Below are positions 50,518-59,449 of a stretch of 64,000 nt of DNA, piece after piece. This DNA is from Salininema proteolyticum (GTDB taxonomy: Bacteria; Actinomycetota; Actinomycetes; Mycobacteriales; Micromonosporaceae). How positions within the stretch are numbered: position 1 is the stretch's first letter; each line of letters opens with the position of its first letter. The position numbers were made by a program, and so were the translations under genes. The DNA lies in NCBI RefSeq assembly GCF_042685645.1, contig NZ_JBHUNX010000001.1:806001-870000 (forward strand). Reading direction: 5' to 3'. The notes beneath the pieces were generated by a model. The model saw only the letters and a program-made list of their open reading frames with translations. It did no database searches and was not told where the DNA came from.

Positions 50518-52383
50518 GTGGCAGGACGCATACGCCAGACCGATATCCAGCGCGTCAGGGAACGCGTCGATATCGCGGAGGTCGTCTCCGAACGCGTCAC
50601 CCTGCGCAACGCCGGCGGCGGCAACATGGTCGGCCTCTGCCCGTTCCACGACGAGCGCTCTCCGAGCTTCAACGTCACCCCCGCTCGCGGCGTCTACCAC
50701 TGCTTCGGCTGCGGCGTCGGCGGCGACGCCATCACCTTCCTCATGGAGGCCGACGGCCTCACCTTCGCCGAGGCCGTCGAGAGGCTCGCCTCCAAGGCTG
50801 GTCTCCAACTCACCTACGAGGACGACGCCGGCCGCCGCGCCAGCGGCCCCCGCCAGAAACCCGGCCAGCGCCAGCGCCTCCTCGACGCCAACGCCGCGGC
50901 CGAGGAGTTCTACCAGCGCCGCCTGGCCTCCCCGGAGGCCCAGATCGCACGCGACTTCCTCACCGGGCGCGGCTTCGGCAAGGACGCCGCCGAGCACTTC
51001 GGCTGCGGCTACGCCCCCGACAGCTGGGACGCCCTCACCAAGCACCTGCGCTCCAAGGGCTTCACCGACGAGGACCTCGTCACCGCCGGACTCGCCAAGG
51101 CCGCCCGCTCCGGCAGCCTCATCGACCGCTTCCGCGGCCGCCTCATCTGGCCCATCCGCGACACCTCCGGATCCGCCATCGGGTTCGGCGCCCGCAAGCT
51201 CAAGGGCGACGACGAGGACCGGGGCCCCAAGTACCTCAACACCCCGGAGACGCCGCTCTACAAGAAGTCCCAGGTCCTCTACGGCATCGACCTGGCGCGC
51301 AAGAACATCGCCCTCGACAGCCAAGTCGTCATCGTGGAGGGCTACACCGACGTCATGGCCGCCCACCTCGCCGGCGTCACCACGGCCGTGGCCACCTGCG
51401 GCACGGCCTTCGGCAGCGACCACACCCGGCTGCTGCGGCGGTTCCTCTTCGACACCGACTCCTTCAAGGGCGAGATCATCTTCACCTTCGACGGAGACGA
51501 GGCCGGACTGCGGGCCGCCCGCAAGGCCTTCGACGGCGACCAGGAGTTCATGGCCAACACCTACGTCGCCATCACCCCCGAGGGGAAGGACCCGTGCGAA
51601 CTGCGCCAGCACGAGGGCGACGCCGCGGTCCGCGACCTGATCGCCACCCGCCGCGCGCTCGCCGAGTTCGTGCTCGAACGCGAGGTCTCCGGCTTCGACC
51701 TCGACAGCGTCGAGGGCCAGACCCTCGCGCAGCGCACCGTCGTCCCGATCCTGGCCACCCTCAAGGACTCCGGCTACCAAGGCCGCTACATCAAGAAGAT
51801 GGCCACCCAGCTGGGCGTCGACGAGAGCGAGTTGAAGGGCGACGTCCAGCGGGCCAAGGGCCGCGCCCAGAACAACACCGCCCCGCAGCAGGCCCGCCGC
51901 GAGCGCCGCTCCTCGGACCCGGCCGCCCGAGCCCAGCGAGAGGCGCTGAAGGTCGCCCTCCAGGAGCCGGCCCTGGCCGGACCGTACTTCGACGCGGTCG
52001 ACGAGACCGCCTACACCGACCCGCAGTACCAGGCAGTCCGCGCCGCCATCGGCAGGGCGGGCGGGGCCTCGCGCGCCGAAGGGGTCACCGTCAACTGGAT
52101 CAGCTCCGTGGTCGACAACTGCGACGAGCTGGCCGCGGGGGCCCTGGTCAACGAGCTGGCCGTCGAACCCCTCTTCATCGCAGGGACCGCGGACGGGCAC
52201 TACATCCAGATGCTGCTCTCCCAGATCCAGCGGCCGGTCGTCGCCCGCCGCGTCGAGGAGCTCAAGTCCCGCCTGCAGCGGATCAACCCCTCCACCGACC
52301 AGGAGGACTACATGCGCCTGTTCGGCGAGCTCGTCGCCGAGGAGAAGCAGCTCAAGGCCCTGAGGGCGCGCGGCAGCGAGTGA
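50518..52383 (+). CDS. dnaG: DNA primase DnaG
   Basis: This 621-residue protein makes RNA primers at replication forks. It has the CHC2 zinc-binding domain (CPFHDERSPSFNV, then HCFGCGVGGD, about 41-65) and the catalytic core with GFGARKL. The TOPRIM domain (VIVEGYTDVMAAHLAGV near 271, then FDGDEAGLRAARK) and the C-terminal helicase-binding domain follow. The GTG at 50518 has GAGAGGGG upstream and gives the standard start AGRIRQTDIQRVRERVDI; earlier in-frame ATGs are in non-conserved sequence. Length is normal. Confidence 0.96.
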   Translation: MAGRIRQTDIQRVRERVDIAEVVSERVTLRNAGGGNMVGLCPFHDERSPSFNVTPARGVYHCFGCGVGGDAITFLMEADGLTFAEAVERLASKAGLQLTYEDDAGRRASGPRQKPGQRQRLLDANAAAEEFYQRRLASPEAQIARDFLTGRGFGKDAAEHFGCGYAPDSWDALTKHLRSKGFTDEDLVTAGLAKAARSGSLIDRFRGRLIWPIRDTSGSAIGFGARKLKGDDEDRGPKYLNTPETPLYKKSQVLYGIDLARKNIALDSQVVIVEGYTDVMAAHLAGVTTAVATCGTAFGSDHTRLLRRFLFDTDSFKGEIIFTFDGDEAGLRAARKAFDGDQEFMANTYVAITPEGKDPCELRQHEGDAAVRDLIATRRALAEFVLEREVSGFDLDSVEGQTLAQRTVVPILATLKDSGYQGRYIKKMATQLGVDESELKGDVQRAKGRAQNNTAPQQARRERRSSDPAARAQREALKVALQEPALAGPYFDAVDETAYTDPQYQAVRAAIGRAGGASRAEGVTVNWISSVVDNCDELAAGALVNELAVEPLFIAGTADGHYIQMLLSQIQRPVVARRVEELKSRLQRINPSTDQEDYMRLFGELVAEEKQLKALRARGSE

Positions 52384-52489
52384 GCCGGCGGGAGGGGTGC
52401 GGCGCGGACGCGCCCCACAAAGCCTGACTCCGCGTCGCCGACCCTGGACGCGGCGGGAAATCAGAGTGACCGCCGTCAGAGGCGTCGAC

Positions 52490-52495
52490 TAACCT
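52490..52495 (+). promoter_or_regulatory. Leaderless -10 box TAACCT for ABC exporter operon
   Basis: TAACCT-N6-ATG at 52502; no ribosome-binding site precedes this start. Confidence 0.55.
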
Positions 52496-52501
52496 GAGTC
52501 C

Positions 52502-53488
52502 ATGGCTGACCGAACCACCCCGACGGCGCGAGAGCGGGCCGCCGGACACCCCGTCCTCATCGAGGCCCGCGGCCTGACCAAGACGTACGGCGACTTCACC
52601 GCCGTCGACGGCATCGACTTCGACATCCGCCGCGGCGAGGCCTTCGGCTTCCTCGGCGCCAACGGCGCGGGCAAGTCGACCACCATGCGCATGATCGGGA
52701 CCGTCTCCGTCCCCACCGACGGGAACCTCCGGGTGTTCGGGCGCGACACCCGCACCGACGGCGTCTCGATCCGATCCCGCCTGGGCGTCATCCCGCAGGA
52801 CAACAACCTCGACAACATGCTCACCGTCTACGAGAACCTCGTCGTCTACGCGCGCTACTTCGGCATCAAGGGGTCCCGGGCGCGGAAGAAGGCCGACGAG
52901 CTGCTCTCCTTCGTCCAGCTCACCGGCCGGCGCGACGACAAGGTCGACTTCCTCTCCGGCGGCATGCGGCGGCGCCTGTGCATCGCGCGCGGCCTCATCA
53001 ACGACCCCGACCTGGTCATCCTCGACGAACCCACGACCGGGCTCGACCCGCAGGCCCGGCACCTGGTGTGGGAGCGGCTCTTCCAGCTCAAGCAGAAGGG
53101 CGTGTCCATCCTCCTGACCACCCACTACATGGACGAGGCCGAGCAGCTGTGCGACCGGCTCGTCGTCATGGACCGGGGGCGGATCATCGCCGAGGGCTCG
53201 CCGCGCTCGCTGATCGAGACGTACGTGACCAAGGAGGTCGTGGAGCTGCGCTTCGGCGCCAAGCACACCGCGGAGCTGGTCGCGATCGCCCGGCGGCTGG
53301 AGGGCATCGGCAGGCAGATCGAGCCCCTGCCCGACAGGATCCTCGTCTACACCGACGACTCCGCCGCCACGTTCACCGGCCTGGCCGAAAGGGACGCGGA
53401 GCCGACCTCGATCTACGACCGGCGGGCGACGTTGGAGGACGTGTTCCTGCGCCTCACCGGCCGCCAACTCGGCGCGGACGAGGTGTGA
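52502..53488 (+). CDS. ABC-2 exporter ATP-binding protein (DrrA/NodI-like)
   Basis: This 328-residue ABC ATPase has Walker A GANGAGKST (near 57-65), signature FLSGGMRRRLCIARGL, Walker B LVILDEPTTGLD and switch LLTTHYMDEAEQLC. A C-terminal extension (after about 235) ends in TLEDVFLRLTGR, typical of drug/lipid-type exporters. Together with two permeases downstream it forms a complete ABC-2 exporter; the substrate is unknown. A 33-bp repeat array separates it from the first permease. Confidence 0.92.
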   Translation: MADRTTPTARERAAGHPVLIEARGLTKTYGDFTAVDGIDFDIRRGEAFGFLGANGAGKSTTMRMIGTVSVPTDGNLRVFGRDTRTDGVSIRSRLGVIPQDNNLDNMLTVYENLVVYARYFGIKGSRARKKADELLSFVQLTGRRDDKVDFLSGGMRRRLCIARGLINDPDLVILDEPTTGLDPQARHLVWERLFQLKQKGVSILLTTHYMDEAEQLCDRLVVMDRGRIIAEGSPRSLIETYVTKEVVELRFGAKHTAELVAIARRLEGIGRQIEPLPDRILVYTDDSAATFTGLAERDAEPTSIYDRRATLEDVFLRLTGRQLGADEV

Positions 53489-53619
53489 GCATGGCCCGCG
53501 ACAGAGACCGCCCGACCGGGGAAGCCCGCCGCGAGAGAAGCCACCGATCCCGGGAGGTCCATCGCGACGGGAACCGCCGGACCGGGAAAGTCCGCTGCGA
53601 CGGAAACCGACCGGCCCAG
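53488..53619. repeat. Four degenerate 33-bp tandem units
   Basis: Read on the minus strand the four units translate as LGRSVSVAADF, PGPAVPVAMDL, PGSVASLAAGF and PGRAVSVAGHA, which shows the 33-base period clearly. The array fills the gap between the ABC ATPase and the first permease gene and is probably non-coding. Confidence 0.7.
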
Positions 53620-53666
53620 GACGCCCACCGCGGTGAACCCGCCGCGACCGGAAGGGAGGCGTGACC

Positions 53667-54473
53667 GTGGCAGTCCAGACCATCGCCGACCACCCCATGG
53701 GCTACGCGGCCGGCGCCTACCGCGCCTTCTCCATGCACATGGTCACCTACCGTCGCTCCTGGCACGGCTCGGTGTTCTCCGTCTTCCTCATGCCGATCCT
53801 CTACATGGTCGGCATCGGGCTCGGCGTCGGCCAGTTCGTCGACCCGGCGAGCCTCGGCGGCGTCGAGTACGCGGCCTTCATCGCGCCGGGGATCATCGCG
53901 ATGGTCCCCGTGAACCTCGCCGCCAACGACTTCATCTACCCGGTCTTCGGCGGCTACCGCGAATGGGGCAGCCAGTACCTCTCCCAGCGGGCCAGCCCGC
54001 TGCGGCCGATCGACATCCTCAACGGCCACCTCGCCTACGGAGTGCTCTTCCGCGCGTCGTTCGCCTGCGCCGTCGTCTTCGTCCCGCTGCTGTTCTTCGA
54101 CGTCTTCACCTCGTGGTGGGCCCCGGCCGCGGTCCCGGTGGGCGTTCTCGTGTCCTTCGCCGTGGCGCCGTGGGTCTTCACCTGGTGCTCGGCGGTGGAG
54201 GGCGAGTACATCCTCAATGTCATCTTCCGCTTCGCCATCATGCCCGTCACGCTGTTCTCCGGGGTGTTCTTCCCGATCACGCAGATGCCGCCGTTCGTCC
54301 AGCCGCTGGCCTGGATCTCGCCCCTGTGGCACGGCGTGGAACTGACCCGCCTGGCCGCGACCGGAACCGAGGCGGCCCTGCCGCCCGCCCTCCACGCGCT
54401 CTACCTCGCCGCGCTGGGAGTCGGCGGCTGGTTCTGCGCCCGCCACATCGTGCACAAGCGACTCGAGTTCTAG
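53667..54473 (+). CDS. ABC-2 type permease (first of two)
   Basis: This 268-residue membrane protein has six hydrophobic helices and the ABC-2 features. These are an amphipathic N-terminus (AYRAFSMHMVTYRRSWHGSVF, in pieces), EYAAFIAPGIIAM near 70, YREWGSQYLSQRASPLRPIDI and, near the end, FFPITQMPPFVQPLAWISPLWHGVEL. The GTG at 53667 is seven bases after GGGAGG; the GTG at 53661 is too close to it. It should pair with the next gene product to form the exporter channel. Confidence 0.9.
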   Translation: MAVQTIADHPMGYAAGAYRAFSMHMVTYRRSWHGSVFSVFLMPILYMVGIGLGVGQFVDPASLGGVEYAAFIAPGIIAMVPVNLAANDFIYPVFGGYREWGSQYLSQRASPLRPIDILNGHLAYGVLFRASFACAVVFVPLLFFDVFTSWWAPAAVPVGVLVSFAVAPWVFTWCSAVEGEYILNVIFRFAIMPVTLFSGVFFPITQMPPFVQPLAWISPLWHGVELTRLAATGTEAALPPALHALYLAALGVGGWFCARHIVHKRLEF

Positions 54474-54481
54474 GGGAGACC

Positions 54482-55279
54482 ATGACCATCCTGACCTATC
54501 GGGCCGCGCGTGGCCGGTGGCAGCGCCCCTCGGCCATGCTGTACCGCAACGCCGTGGCCAACCGCCGCAACTGGGTGCTCGTCTTCTCCGGGGGCGTCGA
54601 GGCCCTGCTGTTCCTCTTCGCCTTCGGCTTCGGCGTCGGCACCCTCGTGGGAACCTTCGAACTCCCCAACGGGCGCGAGGTCGAGTACACCGCCTACGTC
54701 GCCCCGGCCATCCTCGCCAACGCCGCCATGATGGGCGTCCTCATGGAGACGTCCATCAACGTCTTCGCCAAGGTCAAATGGGCGAAGCTCTACGACGGCA
54801 TCCTCAACACGCCCCTGAGGCCCTGGGACATCGCCGTCGGAGAGGTCTCCTGGGCGCTGATCCGCGGAGGCATCTACGTCGTCATGTTCGTCATCGCCAT
54901 GGGCGCCTTCGGCCTGCTCACCGACTTCTGGGCCGTCCTCGCCGTCCCGGCCTGCCTCTTCGTCGGACTCGCCTTCGCCGGGATCGGGCTGACCCTGGCG
55001 ACGCTGTTCACCAACTGGACCGACTTCGACTGGATGATGGCCATCGTCTACACGATGTTCCTCTTCGGAGGCACCTTCATCCCCGTCGAGACCTACCCCG
55101 ACCTGCTGCGGCCGCTGGTCTACCTCATGCCCCTCTACCACGGCATCGAGCTGATCCGCTCCATCAGCCTGGCCATGGTCACCCCCATGATCCTGGTGAA
55201 CATCGCCTACCTGCTGGTCCTAGGGATCGCCGGCACGTGGCTGGCCCAGAAGAGGCTGTCCAAGGCCCTCTACAAATGA
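54482..55279 (+). CDS. ABC-2 type permease (second)
   Basis: This 265-residue paralogue of the previous permease has six helices and matching motifs: MLYRNAVANRRNWVLVFSGG, TAYVAPAILANAAMMGV, KLYDGILNTPLRPWDIAVGE and TFIPVETYPDLLRPLVYLMPLYHGIELIR (pieces). The ATG at 54482 has GGGGAG upstream and is eight bases after the previous stop. Probable heterodimer with the first permease; NodJ/DrrB-like family. Confidence 0.9.
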   Translation: MTILTYRAARGRWQRPSAMLYRNAVANRRNWVLVFSGGVEALLFLFAFGFGVGTLVGTFELPNGREVEYTAYVAPAILANAAMMGVLMETSINVFAKVKWAKLYDGILNTPLRPWDIAVGEVSWALIRGGIYVVMFVIAMGAFGLLTDFWAVLAVPACLFVGLAFAGIGLTLATLFTNWTDFDWMMAIVYTMFLFGGTFIPVETYPDLLRPLVYLMPLYHGIELIRSISLAMVTPMILVNIAYLLVLGIAGTWLAQKRLSKALYK

Positions 55280-55369
55280 CCCGCGCCCCGGGCCCGGAAC
55301 CCCGAACCCCTCGGCGAGTGCCGGGAGGAGCGCCGACTCCGGGCCCGGCCTTGCGATAACCTGACAGAC

Positions 55370-56290
55370 ATGCCGCGCATCCTCACGGTCCTCGCTATCG
55401 CGCTCGCGCTCCTGGTGCCGACACCGGCCCGGGCGGCGAACGAGCCGCCCAGGGTGCTGTTCACCGACGGCGGCGACCGTCTCTCCACCGTGGACGAGGG
55501 GGGAACGGTGCCGCAGAACGCCTACGAACGGTTCGCGATGGAGTCGCGCCGGTGGGGCTTCGACCTGACCGGCGGATGGGACGAGCCGCACCGTTTCGAC
55601 GCCGTCGTGTACTTCGACAACACCGGTATCTCCGACGACCGGCTCCAGAGCCTGCGCAACTTCGCCGCCGAGGGAGGGACGGTCACGGTCGTCGCGGCGG
55701 GCATGGGCGACTGGTTCCAGCCCTCCGACGGGAACGGCGCGCAGAGCACGCAGTCCGTGGAGTACTCCGCCACCTCGACCGGGGCCCTGTCGCTGTGGCC
55801 GGAGGACGACGAACTGGACCTCCACGGTCCCTTCTCGACCGTGTTCGACAATCTGGAGGGCACCACGGCCGTCCACACGGTCGTCCACGAGGGCGAGAGC
55901 CTGCCGGTCTCGGTGATAGCCAACGGCAGCCGCACTTTCGGGACGGCGGGGGGACGGACCTTCGACAGCTGGAGCGACCGGGACTTCCTGACCATGGTCC
56001 GCTACGGCATCGCCTGGGGGACCGACGACAGCGACTTCGTCGTGCAGGCCGAACCGGACAAGGACGCGACCTGGCCGTATATCGTCCTCTTCGCCGGAAT
56101 GGTCGCCGCCGTCGGCGTCGGCGGACTGATCGCGGTGCGCCGCATCGAGAAACAGGAGGACAAGACGGTCGGGGACGGAGCCGCGGCCGGCCGGCCCCCG
56201 ACAGGCGGTCCCACCGGGAGAGCGGGAGCCGAGGCGGGCGGCGAGCCGGGGAACGGAGCGGGCCCGAACGGAGGAACCGGCGCCGGATAG
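55370..56290 (+). CDS. Exported protein with C-terminal membrane helix
   Basis: This 306-residue protein has a signal peptide (about 1-22, ending ARA), an outer domain (about 24-235) and one membrane helix at about 238-260 (YIVLFAGMVAAVGVGGLIAV). A Gly-rich cytoplasmic tail ends it. The outer domain begins with PRVLFTDGGDRLSTVDEGG and contains FDAVVYFDNTGISDDRLQSLRNF, FAAEGGTVTVV and WGTDDSDFVV. This layout recalls ThuA/glutamine-amidotransferase-like folds without visible catalytic residues. TAACCT seven bases before the ATG indicates a leaderless transcript, separate from the exporter operon. Family uncertain. Confidence 0.72.
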   Translation: MPRILTVLAIALALLVPTPARAANEPPRVLFTDGGDRLSTVDEGGTVPQNAYERFAMESRRWGFDLTGGWDEPHRFDAVVYFDNTGISDDRLQSLRNFAAEGGTVTVVAAGMGDWFQPSDGNGAQSTQSVEYSATSTGALSLWPEDDELDLHGPFSTVFDNLEGTTAVHTVVHEGESLPVSVIANGSRTFGTAGGRTFDSWSDRDFLTMVRYGIAWGTDDSDFVVQAEPDKDATWPYIVLFAGMVAAVGVGGLIAVRRIEKQEDKTVGDGAAAGRPPTGGPTGRAGAEAGGEPGNGAGPNGGTGAG

Positions 56291-56354
56291 GGGCGGTCCG
56301 CCATCGACGTCCGCGACGGTGGACCCGGCTCGCAGGACCCCGCTCGCCGGCCCG

Positions 56355-56894
56355 TCACTCCAGCGGCGAGACGACGGTCTCGACCGGCATTATCCCGGTC
56401 TCGACCTCGACATCCGCGTCGGCCGACTCGTCGCCGACCCCGCCGACGCGCCGCTTGACGGCGACCTCCTCCAAGTCCAGGCGGAAGATCCGCACCTCGG
56501 CCCACTCCTTGGCGCTCGGCCCGCGCGTCCGGTCGGACCTCCCGGGCTCGACCCGGTCGACCAGCGCCTTCATGGCGTCCCAGGCCTCGTCGTCGTCCAA
56601 CACCGGCCGCGCCGTGCCGTGCGCGATGGCGCACCGGTAGTTCATCGAGTGGTTCGTCCAGGACTTGGCGAGGACCAGGCCGTCCAGGAGGGTGGCCGAG
56701 ACCGAGACGCGAATCCCGTCCTCGCTCGTCAAGCCGAGTCGCGACCCGCTCGACCAGTGCAGGTAGAGACGGTCGCCGACCCGCACGTGGAACATCGGCA
56801 GCACGCGCGGCTCTCCGTTCCCGCCGGTGAAGGCCACGTCGACCGTCCAGGACTCGTCGAACACCCGGCGCACCAGGTCTTTGTCGCGGCTCAT
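56355..56894 (-). CDS. PNPOx-like flavin-binding protein
   Basis: This 179-residue protein has the split-barrel pyridoxamine-phosphate-oxidase-like fold: VDVAFTGGNGEPRVLPMFHV, DRLYLHWSSGSRLGL, IRVSVSATLLDGLVLAKSW and MNYRCAIAHGTARPVLDD. These proteins bind FMN or F420 and reduce varied small molecules; the closest actinobacterial relatives are annotated as flavin-nucleotide-binding proteins. The ATG at 56894 has GAGGGAG upstream. A consensus promoter lies about 95 bases upstream on the minus strand. Confidence 0.88.
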   Translation of the reverse strand: MSRDKDLVRRVFDESWTVDVAFTGGNGEPRVLPMFHVRVGDRLYLHWSSGSRLGLTSEDGIRVSVSATLLDGLVLAKSWTNHSMNYRCAIAHGTARPVLDDDEAWDAMKALVDRVEPGRSDRTRGPSAKEWAEVRIFRLDLEEVAVKRRVGGVGDESADADVEVETGIMPVETVVSPLE

Positions 56895-56990
56895 CCGCTC
56901 CCTCTTCCGGTGGGGGACGGTGGACCGGCTCTGGGGATAGCTGTCGGACACGGGAATCGCCTTTCCAACGGGGGACGTTAGCGCCAACAT

Positions 56991-57019
56991 CCTATAGGAA
57001 TCCGGTGGGACGCAGTCAA
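56991..57019 (-). promoter_or_regulatory. Promoter of the PNPOx-like gene
   Basis: On the minus strand TTGACT (complement of 57014-57019), a 17-base spacer and TATAGG (complement of 56991-56996) match a housekeeping promoter. The expected leader is about 90 bases. Confidence 0.55.
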
Positions 57020-57192
57020 CAGGATTACCGCCGTCCTGGACGGGACCGGTACGGCCGTTCCATTCTTGAGGGGCCGTCCCGGACCGGACCCGGGAATCCG
57101 CGCCCCGGCACACCGCCCCGGCCGCCGACCGCCGCCCGTCCCGGCCGGTCCCCGGCCCCGCCACCCCGCCACCCCAGGCAGAAAGGAAGCCG

Positions 57193-58431
57193 GTGACCAC
57201 TCGGACAGTCCCAGTCGCACGCCTTCAGACCCGAACGCTCACCACCCTGGTATCGCTCCAGGGCGTCGGCGGCACCGCCTCGGCCATCACGCTGGCCGTC
57301 GCCGCCATCATGCTCGAAGACCTCACCGGATCGACGGCGCTCGCGGGCTTCGCCCAGAGCCTCTTCGTCGCCGGGGCGGCCATCATCGTGATCCCGACCG
57401 TCTCCATGACCGAACGCTACGGACGCCGGGGAGGCCTCGGCTTCGCCTACGGCGTCGCCGGAGCGGGCGCGCTGCTCACCGTCGGCGCGCTCGAACTCTC
57501 CAACCCGTGGCTGGCGGCCGCCGGCTGCTTCCTCATCGGGGGCGCCTCCTGCGGCAACCTGCAAGGACGCTTCGCCGGGGCCGACCTGGCGCCGCCGGAC
57601 AAGCGCGCCACGCACCTGTCGATCGTCGTCTGGTCGGTGACGATCGGCAGCGCCCTCGGGCCGTTCCTGGCCGGCCCGGTCAACACCTGGTGGTCCGACA
57701 CCTTCGGCAGCCCCGCCTACACCGGTCCGCTCGTGGTCACGGCCGCCGCGTCCTTCCTGGCTGGCGGCCTCGGCATGGCGTTCCTGCGGCCCGACCCGTT
57801 CCTGCTGGCCCGCAAGCTGGGCGGCACGGAGGACGCGCCCCGCAAGTCCATCGCCGACGGCTACCGCATCGCCAAACGGAACCCCCGCGTCCGCACGGCC
57901 CTCCTGGCGGCGGCGACCGGTCACATGACCATGGTCGGCGTCATGTCCATGACCTCCGTCCACATCAAGCACGGCAGCCCGGACCTCGACTCGGCACTGG
58001 CGGTCATCGGCTTCGTCATCTCCTCGCACATCGTGGGGATGTACGCGTTCGCGCCGGTCTTCGGGCGACTCTCCGACCGGTGGGGGACCAAGAGGGTCAT
58101 CCTGCTCGGGGTGGCGCTCCAGGCGGTCGCCTGCGTCGTCGCGGCCACTGCCCCCGGCGACGGGAACGTGCAGTTGACCGCCGGCCTCTTCCTGCTGGGG
58201 CTCGGCTGGTCGGCCATGACCCTGGCGTCCTCCGCGATGATCACCGAGGCCGTCGAGGTCGACCAGCGGCCCTCCACACAGGGCTTCGCCGACCTGTCCA
58301 TGGGGCTGGCCGCGATCGCCTCCGGGTTGGCGGGCGGCCCGATCGTCCAGTACCTCGGCTATCCGTGGCTGTGCGCGATCCTCGCGGTCCCGCTGCTGGC
58401 GGGAGGCGCCGTCCTGGCCCGCCGCTCGTAG
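57193..58431 (+). CDS. MFS transporter
   Basis: This 412-residue protein has 12 hydrophobic helices. MFS motifs are MTERYGRRGGLGFAYG between helices 2 and 3 (the A-motif), QGRFAGADLAPPDKRATHLSIVVW in pieces, and FGRLSDRWGTKRVILLG in the second half. The broad family suggests drug or metabolite export, but the substrate cannot be told. The GTG at 57193 has AAAGGAAG upstream. Single gene, closed by a long hairpin. Confidence 0.9.
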   Translation: MTTRTVPVARLQTRTLTTLVSLQGVGGTASAITLAVAAIMLEDLTGSTALAGFAQSLFVAGAAIIVIPTVSMTERYGRRGGLGFAYGVAGAGALLTVGALELSNPWLAAAGCFLIGGASCGNLQGRFAGADLAPPDKRATHLSIVVWSVTIGSALGPFLAGPVNTWWSDTFGSPAYTGPLVVTAAASFLAGGLGMAFLRPDPFLLARKLGGTEDAPRKSIADGYRIAKRNPRVRTALLAAATGHMTMVGVMSMTSVHIKHGSPDLDSALAVIGFVISSHIVGMYAFAPVFGRLSDRWGTKRVILLGVALQAVACVVAATAPGDGNVQLTAGLFLLGLGWSAMTLASSAMITEAVEVDQRPSTQGFADLSMGLAAIASGLAGGPIVQYLGYPWLCAILAVPLLAGGAVLARRS

Positions 58432-58459
58432 CGGACGGTCCCCCGCGGAACTCCCGGAA

Positions 58460-58507
58460 CGGTTCGCCCCGGACGGCCGGCTCGTCCCGGCCCTCCGGGG
58501 CGAACCG
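58460..58507 (+). terminator. Hairpin terminator after the MFS gene
   Basis: A 21-bp stem with one C-C mismatch and a CTCGTC loop. No T-run follows. Confidence 0.75.
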
Positions 58508-58606
58508 CGGTCCGACCGGTCTCCGGCAGCCGGTCGGGCGCGCGCCCGCACTTCGGAGCGGCCGATCGGCTTGCAGGGAACATTCGAGGCATGGTCAAAT
58601 TGGGCT

Positions 58607-58801
58607 ATGAGCAATGTCGTCATCCACGGACTGCCTCAGTGGGCCCTGGACATTTTGGAGCGCAGGTCCGCCGCCGAGCAGCTCTCGCTGGAGAACTACC
58701 TGCGCCAACTGTTGATCAACGCCGCCCGGAACCCCAATGTGGGCATCGAGCCGCAGGGAAGCCAGAACAGGCTGACCGGCTTCGGCGACGCCGAGGAATG
58801 A
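58607..58801 (+). CDS. Ribbon-helix-helix protein, FitA-like orphan antitoxin
   Basis: This 64-residue protein has an N-terminal strand SNVVIHGLPQWALDIL followed by two helices (ERRSAAEQLSLENYLRQLL). This matches the FitA/VapB-type ribbon-helix-helix pattern (LP..aL..L..rA......S.E.YL...L). Antitoxins of this kind normally precede a PIN toxin gene, but none follows here. The ATG at 58607 starts the RHH core; in-frame codons upstream lack support. A DNA-binding autoregulator or orphan antitoxin. Confidence 0.65.
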   Translation: MSNVVIHGLPQWALDILERRSAAEQLSLENYLRQLLINAARNPNVGIEPQGSQNRLTGFGDAEE

Positions 58802-58860
58802 CGGCGCCGTCATTCGCCGCGGCCGGGTGACGGTGGGGCGAAGGGGCTGAGAGGACCGGT

Positions 58861-59364
58861 TCAGTCCCCGACACGCAGGACCGCACCGCCCGGAGCGGTG
58901 GCCTCAAGCGCCCTCAGGGCTCCGGAGGATATCTCCCCATGGGTCAGCCAGCGCCGGCGGCCCGCCTCTATCTTCGACCCCAGCACGACGTTCCGGACCG
59001 TCCAGGGCGGCCTCTCGGCCGGGGACGGCTCCTGGGCCGCCGAACCGTAGAGCCTCACGACGACGGCGTCGTCGGCCAGAACATCCCCCAACGCGTCCTC
59101 CACCGCCGCCCGGAACGGCGCGTGCACCCACAGAACCGCCCTCTCCAGGGGTCCGCCCGCCGCCCGGCGCACCGAGTCGGCCAGTTCCCGCGGCCGCTCC
59201 CAGTGGGCCCCGACGAACGAGACGGAGCCGGTGGGCCCGACTTCCGTGATGCCCTTGGGAGACCGCGCGGCGACGAGCACCCGGCTCCCCGCCTCCGCCA
59301 GGCTCCGCACGGCGGGACGCAGCATGCCGGTGCCACCTACCACGAGAACTGTCGATTGGTGCAT
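58861..59364 (-). CDS. Short Rossmann-fold NAD(P)-binding protein
   Basis: This 167-residue protein begins STVLVVGGTGMLRPAVRSLA, a classical dinucleotide-binding turn (GGTGM). It continues SRVLVAARSPKG, a beta-strand ERAVLWVHAPFR and DAVVVRLYGSAAQEPS. It is too short for a full SDR and lacks a YxxxK pair, so it may only bind NAD(P) or act on a small substrate; related short-chain-dehydrogenase-like proteins of this size occur in Gram-positive bacteria. The ATG at 59364 has GGAGGAGG nine bases upstream. Divergent from the HAD gene. Confidence 0.75.
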   Translation of the reverse strand: MHQSTVLVVGGTGMLRPAVRSLAEAGSRVLVAARSPKGITEVGPTGSVSFVGAHWERPRELADSVRRAAGGPLERAVLWVHAPFRAAVEDALGDVLADDAVVVRLYGSAAQEPSPAERPPWTVRNVVLGSKIEAGRRRWLTHGEISSGALRALEATAPGGAVLRVGD

Positions 59365-59449
59365 GTATTGATCCTCCTCCGGTGTCCACCGTAGTGCCTC
59401 CCCGCTCGGGACGGGGTCCCTCGGAATGTGGACCGGTTAGACTGTGGCC

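Noticed and set aside
53491..53664. A 57-codon Arg-rich reading frame between the ABC ATPase and the first permease.
   Set aside because: It follows the 33-bp repeat array and its composition is explained by the repeats; no homology-like features.
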